A DNA stretch of 64,000 bases, taken from assembly GCA_009760885.1 (NCBI GenBank), contig CM019719.1, forward strand, positions 38,691,584 through 38,755,583, in the 5' to 3' direction. This stretch comes from Achatina immaculata. Lineage: Eukaryota; Mollusca; Gastropoda; Stylommatophora; Achatinidae. A program made the position numbers and the translations under genes. Below are positions 48,301-57,300 of this stretch, piece by piece (position 1 is the first letter of the stretch; every line of letters starts with the position of its first letter). A model generated the notes under the pieces. The model saw only the letters and a program-made list of their open reading frames with translations, was not told where the DNA came from and did no database searches.

Positions 48301-51300
48301 CAGCAAAATGTCTGTTACTGGGCACCTGAGTGATGAAATGGTCAGTGCATTAGCCTCTCATGGTGAAGGTCAGTGGTTCTTCTTCTTCTTCTTCGTTCAC
48401 ATTGTCTATCTATATCTGCAGTCCTGTCTCTTGGATAAATTTCACTGTTTTTTGTAACTCATGTATGGAACCATAGAGCTTATCTTCTTTAGTGGTTTCA
48501 CTGGGCCAGTAATTATTTCTCAGTGTCTCGTAGTTGATGCAGTTCTGGAGGATATGTTCCACAGTTTGGGGCACCTGGGCACATGTACATAGATTAGTAG
48601 TACCAACCTTAAACTTTGTATACATATGACTTTGGAGTCGGCTGTGTCCTGTTCGGAGACAGAAGATGGTGACTTGTTCCTTTCTGTTTAGCATGTGATA
48701 GTCATCATGTGGTGGTGTTTGTGGCTTCCTATAGGTTTTTATCATGCTTTTCTTCTGATTATAGGTGATTGGTATGTCTGGTTGCTCCATTTCAGTGCCC
48801 TCTTTGGCCAGATGGTCAGCTTTCTCATTGCCTGGTATCCCACAGTGGGAGGGAATCCATTGCAAAGTGACTCCATGTTGTAAGCCAATTTTTGACAAGG
48901 CATCTTTAAGGTCTGGTAGTTTGTTGCACTGAAGAGCTTCCAGTACTGATCTTGCATCTGTGAGAATTACTACAGGACATGTATCAATTCTGGAGTCTGA
49001 TAGTTTTTCAACTGCAGCAATAATTGCCCTAACTTCTGCATCAAAGTTGTTGCAGTATTTTCCAGTGGGTATGGAAATCTTGTCAGTGGTGTTGTTTGGA
49101 TATTCAATATATGCTCCTGCCCCTCCATTCTTTATGGCATTATGTGCAGATCCATCTGTATATACACGTATCCAGGTGTCACATGGATATTTGTCATCTA
49201 GAACACTAAGTGTGGCTGTTGATCTTACAAGACTGTTCTGCATCTCACCATTCTGCACACCTTTCACTTCAGTCTGAATAGTTATTTGTGTATAATCTGC
49301 TTCTTTCCATGGTGTATGCTCTGGTACAGATGATAATGGAGTGACTACAGTTGGAAGGACAGGTATTGGCTTACACATACGCTTGGCCTGATGAATGAAA
49401 CTGCTTCTTTTAAGCGGTGAGTGGTTCAAATCCAGCTATACTTGCAGGCCTGCCTGTTACCCAGCTGGAGAAATGGGTACCGTGGTTTATTCTGGAGATA
49501 AGGAAGGAATGTCAGACATGTGCGATGCTGATGATATCACCTTCTTGTGTGCCTACTGATCAAGGAAAATAGAGACACTAACACCATACTCCCTAGGTGT
49601 CTCCATGACACAGCAGAGCTACCTTTACTTTTGCCCTGCAGCAGAAGTTCTATTCCCCACTAAAGGGATTAAGTCAATCTATTCCCCACTAAAGGGATTA
49701 AGTCAAAACAGTGAAAGCGAGTACATGAGTGAATAACTCAACAATGCCATGTTACCTCTTGTAGATGAGCAATCTCCTGCCTCAGTAAATCTTCACGCCT
49801 GCTGTGCTCTTTCTCAAGTCTGGCCATATCAAGTCTCAAATCATCAGCCTGTAGAGAAATGTCAAAACAAATACTAATTAAGCTGCGAAAACAATAAATG
49901 AGGATTATTTTCACTCTGATAATAAAAAACAAGGATGACCTTATTTAAATAAATAAGATTGTTCTATTTAATCTAAGGAGTGGCTACTAGAGCTCTCTGA
50001 AAAGAGGGGAACAAAATCTGCAAATTTTCTACACACAGGATATAAGGATCACCTTCCAGGTGATCATTTCCTGGCTCCACACCAGTCACAACAGATTAAG
50101 GTACCACAATTTCAACAGACTTAAAATTGGCCCAACCAACATGTGTGCATGTGGCTTATGAAGGAAGACGGGAGAACATATTCTGCAGGACTGCTCAACA
50201 CGTGGAGTGCTGAGGAAAACAGATGTGCCCAATACCTATATCAGTTCAAGTGACGGGGATATATGGGGATGTACATCAGCTGACCATCATTCTAAAATAT
50301 ACAAGTCAATGTCTGAGAATGAAAGAAGAAGATGATTCTTTACTCCTTTTTTTTTCATTTTCTATGGTTTGACCTATATGATATGCCTACACCAATTTTC
50401 ACCTAGTTTTTCAATAGGATGCCTCATCATTTTGTCCTAAATGATGAAGATCACTCATTTCTAAGTTTACACTTCCAGCTCTTGTAAATTTCATTTTTTT
50501 TATTGGATTCCCTCATGGCTTCCACCAACTCAGCTCTTTGATTTCTTTTTTCACTTCTTATTAAATTCCCTCATGACCTTCATAAATGTACATTAATTTC
50601 TCATTCTTTCTGCAGATAAATAAACTCATGCTTCTAGTCTTGTTCCTAAGCTCACTGTGTATCTCAAAGAAGCTAGAGAATAAGTACAGTGACTAACCTG
50701 CATAATGAAAGCCTCTCTTTCTTGTCTGAACCTCTGTTGCTCTCTCTCCATGGCAGCCTTCAGTTCTTCCCTCACATGTGTTTCAGCACTCAAAGCAGCT
50801 TCCAAGGCCTTGCTGTCCTGCGAGGCATTGGAGCGATGAAGCTCTGCTATCTCCCTATGTAAACACAGGAAAAATTTAAGTCTTGATTATGGTGTGTTAC
50901 TGTGGCTACTTGAGGAGCAAAGTGGTTAGAGTGCTCATCTCCCATAGCAATGGTCTGCAGTTTTGTCCCAGCATGGTGAGCCCTGGCTGACCCAGCTGTA
51001 AAAAGGGCCCTCCCTAGATCTGGGAAAGGCAGGCAGGCAGGCAGTGTGATACTGACCACATCACCTTCTCATACACAGACATACAATGTGATACTGACCT
51101 GTGATACTCTAGTACACAGACAGGCAAGCAGAAAGACAGACAGGTGGACAAACTGATAATGACCACATCACCCTCTAGTAGACAGGCAGGCAGAGATTTG
51201 GAAAGCTGACATCATGACAGACATCAACCTGGTTTACAGTGGCTTATTTGAATTTCAAGAGCGGATGCAAACCGCAGGTGGAAAATAAAATAACACCTTA

Positions 51301-54300
51301 TCCTCTAAATAGTACATCTTCTTACATCCTTCCCGTGCCGCTAAACGTCACATGGTAGTTCGCCAAGATTTCCTGTCTTCGGCAAGTTTTTCAATCTCAT
51401 CAAGGGATGTTATGCCCACTGAATTGGCTTCTCTTAACAATGTTCTCTTTAGAGTTTCATGTGGTCAAACTCTTTTTCTTCGGCCTGCTGTGTTCCACTT
51501 GATAGCTTGTTCAGGGATCCTCTGATTGTTTCTTCTCATCACATGCCCGACATATGTCCATCTTCTTTTTCTGTTGATCACATATGAGACAGGTTGTTGT
51601 TTGATCATCTGTCTTATCTCTGTATTGTTCTTGAATTAGTTCCACTTTATACTGAGTATTTTCTTTAGGCATTTCTTGTCTATTTCTTTAGTTGTTTTCC
51701 AGCTTTCACATGTACAGGGCCTCTAAGTAGTACAGGGCCTCTAAATAGCTCAGTGGCTAGTGCACTCATTTCTCAAGGGAAAAATTTGGTGGTTCAACTC
51801 CAGGAGATGGCACCTCAATTACCCAGAAATAAAAATGGGTACCTGCCTCATTCTGAGCCTGGAAAAGGAAGACAGTTACACATGAAGCTTTTATTCATAA
51901 AAGATTTCACATCACCCTTTAGTGTGATCTCAGGTCAAGGAAAATATGGGCTTTGCACCATATCCTCTGGCTGTCCCACATCACTGCAACTGTCCTACAC
52001 AATGATACATCTCACTCATGATGGATCATGTGCCACTGTCAACCTTTCACATGTTCCAACAACACAAGAGTTAAAACTGTTTCAGCACCAAATAACTACA
52101 GATCAAAGTAGTAAAATGAGCTCACTTGTAGGAATTGTCCAGAGCAACTTGTAATCCTCTGCTTTTCTCTTGCGCATCTTCTAAATCACTCTAGGAAACA
52201 AAAGAAACATGTTAAAGAGAGAGTTACCCTAACATTATTATCCAAACTGAATACCACACAACTTCCTACAAGGCTTCACTGCTTTCTGCTGCAAGAAAAG
52301 GAATCACATTATCCCACAATTCTCTGATGGGGGTTTTCCCATCAATTCACAATTCTGGTGTATTCTTGCAGTCTCCTTGCAAATCTCCACAACAAGTACA
52401 TTAAACATTTGCTACTTACTCACAAAAGGGTCTTGAACCGACAATATCTTCAATCATAGTTTACCATACGAACTTCAGAAGATGTAATGTTCCTTTTATG
52501 AATCTACCATCATAAAATCTATTATAATAACAACATGAATGCAATTACTGAAGAAAGAATGCCTACAGGAAACTCTATACTTCTTCTAAGTTCATTATTA
52601 CCAGTCTCCATGCTACATTTGGAAGTAAATTATGAGATATATAATTCTTACTTTCAGCTTCAGAAGATCTTTCTCTTGTCTCTGAACTGCTGCATTGAGC
52701 TGGTTAATTGCCTCTAGTGAATGAAAAAAATGGTATTAGAAAAAAAACAAATGAGATTATCTGAACAGATGTTACCAAAAAAAAAAAAAAATTGGCTTCT
52801 CTTCAAACTTCACTTGCATATTCTTATCACCCTTTGCACCTCTTCATCTCATTATTTCATCTCTATTTCCAAGCATTGTTACCAGTTCCTCCATGACATC
52901 ACATATGTACACCAGTACATGTACATTAAAGCTTACCTGACTGCTTCTTCTCCATCTCCTCCTTAGAGTCCAAGACTGTGATGAGTCTTTCTAACTCCTT
53001 TGCTTGTTCATCAAGTTTTTTCCTTTAGATAGAATGCAGAAGCACATTTATTTCTCATCTTCCGCCCTCACTTCACTTTTAAACACTAAGTTTAAAGCAA
53101 GGTAGATAGAAAAATTTGCACTGTAATAATATAAGTTTGCTGCTTTAGACTGGGCCTCAATTCTAGAAATGCCACAGACGGAAATTGATTGGTAGTTTTA
53201 TTCTGCTGCTGTGGTGGTACACGGCAAGCATGAGTACTTAATGTAACCAAGCTTCACAGCTGAAGTATGAGGGGTGATTGATAAGTTCTCAGCCATAAGG
53301 TACAAATACTTGAAAAACAAATTTGATATTAGGTGCATTTGTAGATCAGGTTAATGTAAGATTAAACACCAAGTTTCAAGAAATTAACTGCAACCAATTT
53401 TTTTTTTACAGGCTACTGAAGTGGTAAGGGGTGGCAGAAATTGAGAAAATGGATAAAATTTCTCATTGTGTGATCATTCGCTACCTCTGCATCAAGGGCT
53501 TATCATCGAAGGAGATCCGTGAGGATATTGTAGAGACTCTAGGGAAGAGTGCCCCTTCTTACAACACAGTGAAGAAATGAGCAGCTCAATTCAAACATGG
53601 AAGGGAGAGTCTGGAAGATGATCCCCGTCCATGAAGACCAAGAACAGTAACCACCGATGAAACCACCAGCAGAATCCATGACATGATAATGGAGGATCAA
53701 TGACTAACTGAGCAGTACATTGCTACTGAGTTGGGCATCTCCTAGGAACGTGTTATGTCATTATTCACAATGATCTTCAAATGAAAAGGGTCTCTACTCG
53801 ATGGGTCCCGAAACTTTTTGCAGTTGATCACAAATGACAGCGTCTCAATAGGTCAAGAGACAATCTTGGCCATTTTTCTGCAGATCCTGAAAAGTTTCTT
53901 CAGCAATTTATGACTAAGGATGACACTTGGGTTCATCATTTTCAACCAGAAACCACAGAACAGTCAAAGCAGTGGAAACATCATGGATCCCCACCTCCAA
54001 AGAAAGCAAGGTTGGTTCTACGTGCAGAGAAAGTGATGGCTTCCATCTTTTGGGATTCAGGCGGTGTGCTATTGGTAGACTATCTTCAAAAGGGCAGAAC
54101 GGTCACCAGGGCCTATTATGCTAATCTTGTGAAGCAACTGCAGGTCAATTTGAAGGAAAAGTGTTGAGGGAAATTGATGAGAGGAGTAATTTTTCAGCAA
54201 GCCAATGCTCCAGTTCACAAGTTGACGGTGGCAATGGCTACCATTCATGAATACGGCTTCCAGTTTCTTGAACATCCTCCTTATTCCTCAGATTTGGCCC

Positions 54301-57300
54301 CTTCAGACTATTACCTGTTTACCAAACTCAAAAAGGAGCTCAGTGGTCAAAAATTTGCTTCAGATGATAGAATCTGTATGCTCCAGGATCACTGGACTTT
54401 GTGCATAAACTTGCAAGGGGACTATGTTGAGAAATAACCCAAAAAAGTTGTCCACAACTAATCCGTTGTACCTTATGCTGAGAACTTATCAATCACCCCT
54501 CGTAACCAAGTTTCACAGCTGAAGTAACCAAGTTTTACAGCAGAATGAAACTGAAGCCATCAACTTCAATTCTGCAGGATCTAAATGAAGAAATTTGACA
54601 GCACAAGCTGCAAACAAACCAACTAGCCCACCATAACAGGCTTCTTGCATATTTACTGGAACTAAATAGCCAACATGAATAGATAATTGATTCTTCTGAA
54701 CTGATTCAACCTAAAATGAACCATCTCACTGTAAGGTTCATGAAATTTTGACTCATTCTGAGCTTAAGTATTGCACAGTAGTCGTTGAATACTTCTTCTA
54801 TTGATTGTTTGTTCTGTGATGTATACAGTTGATTTATTACAGTCTCAAGGCCTTTGTCTATAATGACTATCTTGCTTTTTTTTTTTTTGTTTGTTTGGCA
54901 TCCATCACACTTTTCTCCTGGACTACCCTCATTTTCATGTTCTCACTTACCAGTTCTGCAACTGATCACATACACTCTCACCAGGTTTCCAGTTTTCCTC
55001 TAGATGTGAAGCCCCATTCTGGAAAATGTTCAACCTCAAGCCCTCACCTTGAACTCCTTAAACTGGCCACTAATGACAAGGACCCCAGTGTGCATATACT
55101 AATCCTTCTTTCACATCTATCTCCAACAGCAAAATGCTGGTGTAATAGTAGTTCTGTTAGAGGTTACTCTAATAGAAGCTTGGATGACATATGCACATAG
55201 AAAGCTGCACTAAGCTGACAGATGAATTTATAGGCCCTCTGATACAAACATTTCATGTTCTAAGCTACTCAAAGGTGTTCAAATGCTTTCTTTTATTCAA
55301 AACACGGTCTATGGACTGCATGATCATTTTGCTCTCTTTGATAGGAATATTCTAAAACTGTCTGTGGAATTGTATGATTACTTTGCTCTCTTTGATGGAA
55401 ATATTCTAAAACTATCTGTGGAATTGTATGATTACTTTGCTCTCTTTGATGGAAATATTCTAAAACTGTCTGTGGAACTGTATGATTACTTTGCTCTTTT
55501 TGACAGAAATATTCCAAAATTTCACTGCCATTCATTCTAAGGTTCTGTCAGCAGCCTGAATCTGACACACTAGCAGCTTCTGCCTAAGCTTCTGTCCACA
55601 TCCTGGACATGAAATCTCAAGTGCAAAGATCAAATCCTGTTAACACAATCTCTCACTGGTTTTGTTCTTCAAATATGAAAAAAAAAAAAAAACCTCCACA
55701 AAGCACCTTGTACTACACTAAAAACCAAAAAAAATGGACACTTGTCATCAAACTCTGCAACACTTACTTCTGTGATGTTATTGTTGTGTCACTTTCCTTT
55801 TCCTTGGCTCGAAGCTTTTTTATGATAGTGCTGTTCTGCAACTGCTGCTTGCTCAGCTTTTCTCCTGCAAGAATCACCAATCAGATCAACAAAGTGACAA
55901 GTTCACAAATCCCAGATTCCATAAATTAATTCAACAATCAAACGAGAACTAAAAAAAAAAAAGGTTAATTTACCAAACAAGTACAGCACATTACAACAAA
56001 TAAGAAAACTAACATAAAATACAACAAATTCAATGAATTAGATAACAAATTATTTAAAAAATAGTCAATTATAACTAACAATAAAAAGGGTAACAGAATA
56101 CAATCCTAAATGACCCCTGGTATTATAGTAAAAGAGTTGGCTTCTGTGCCATTTTGTTCCATACTGTTTTGGTTTTCAACATCAGGAATATTTGTTGAAT
56201 ATTTTAAGATCTTCCAAACTGCTTCTCTGTGTCAAATGTTCTTAAAAAATATGAACAAAAGATTCAGACAGCGGATAAATAAAGCTCTATTCCACAGTCT
56301 GTTTGGTGATCATTCTTAAGATAAACATGTAGCCAATACATCTGTCTTTTTTTTTTTTACGTTTTGTTCTCTCTGAAAACCTATTTGATCCTCATTTACT
56401 GCTACTTCTAATTCTTGTTTCATTATGTTATAAATAGCTCAACATTTTTCAGGGACAGATGACAGAGTTATCCCTCTCTAATAGTCGCAGTTTACCAGTT
56501 CCCCTCTTCATATTTTGGTATGATTATTTTATTATGTGTTTACTCTTACATCCATACTTCACTGAAAATTGTTAAGAATTGTGCTGACGTAAATCACATC
56601 TTCATCAAGGGCTTTGCCATCTTTTACACTGTTTACCGTCTTTCTATCTCATCTAGTATAATAACAGATTCACTTCAGAAGTTATTTTTTCCTATTTTGC
56701 TCAATCGTAACTGATTCAGACCTATTGAGTATTTCTGTGAAATGCCTTTCCCATCTATTCAATTTTCCTGCTTTGATCTTCTTCTTCTTCTTCGTTCGCA
56801 TTGTCTGTCTATATCTGCAGTCCTGTCTCTTGGATAAATTTCACTGTTTTTTTGTAATTCCTGCTTTGATCAAATTTCTTTTTGTTTTGAGGTTTCTGCA
56901 GGAGATGTAGCAGTGCTTGCTCAGATGTCTGGTGATTTTTTTTTAGTGACTGTCTGCCTGCCTGCGCTATATACTCTTAGACAAACTCAGCAATAAATAA
57001 TACATTCTATTTCCAACGTAATCGAACATTTGAAGCTTAATAGTAAGTGTTCCTCTAGCATATATTCTTGTTACTATTCTTGGGTTAAAAAAAAAAAAAG
57101 TCCTCGGCTTCATTAATGTTTACTGGGTAGCTGGTACAGGAAAACGACAGAAACATACAGGTACAACTTAGATTTCAAAACCTTCAATAAGAATGTGGAC
57201 AAATATGATGTTATTTCTCCGACAGCATTAACTAACAATACAAACACTTGAAATACTGAACAAACCCTCTTGTAGAAGTTCCTCCACCTGGATTTTCTTC

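Noticed and set aside
48960..49277. 105-codon plus-strand frame (also 42982-43305 minus and 61556-61768 plus)
   Set aside because: These are antisense shadows of the LINE RNase H domain and recur wherever the LINE does.
55283..55540. 85-codon repetitive protein frame
   Set aside because: The 54-base repeat is a multiple of three, so both strands stay open; there is no start context, splice support or homologue.
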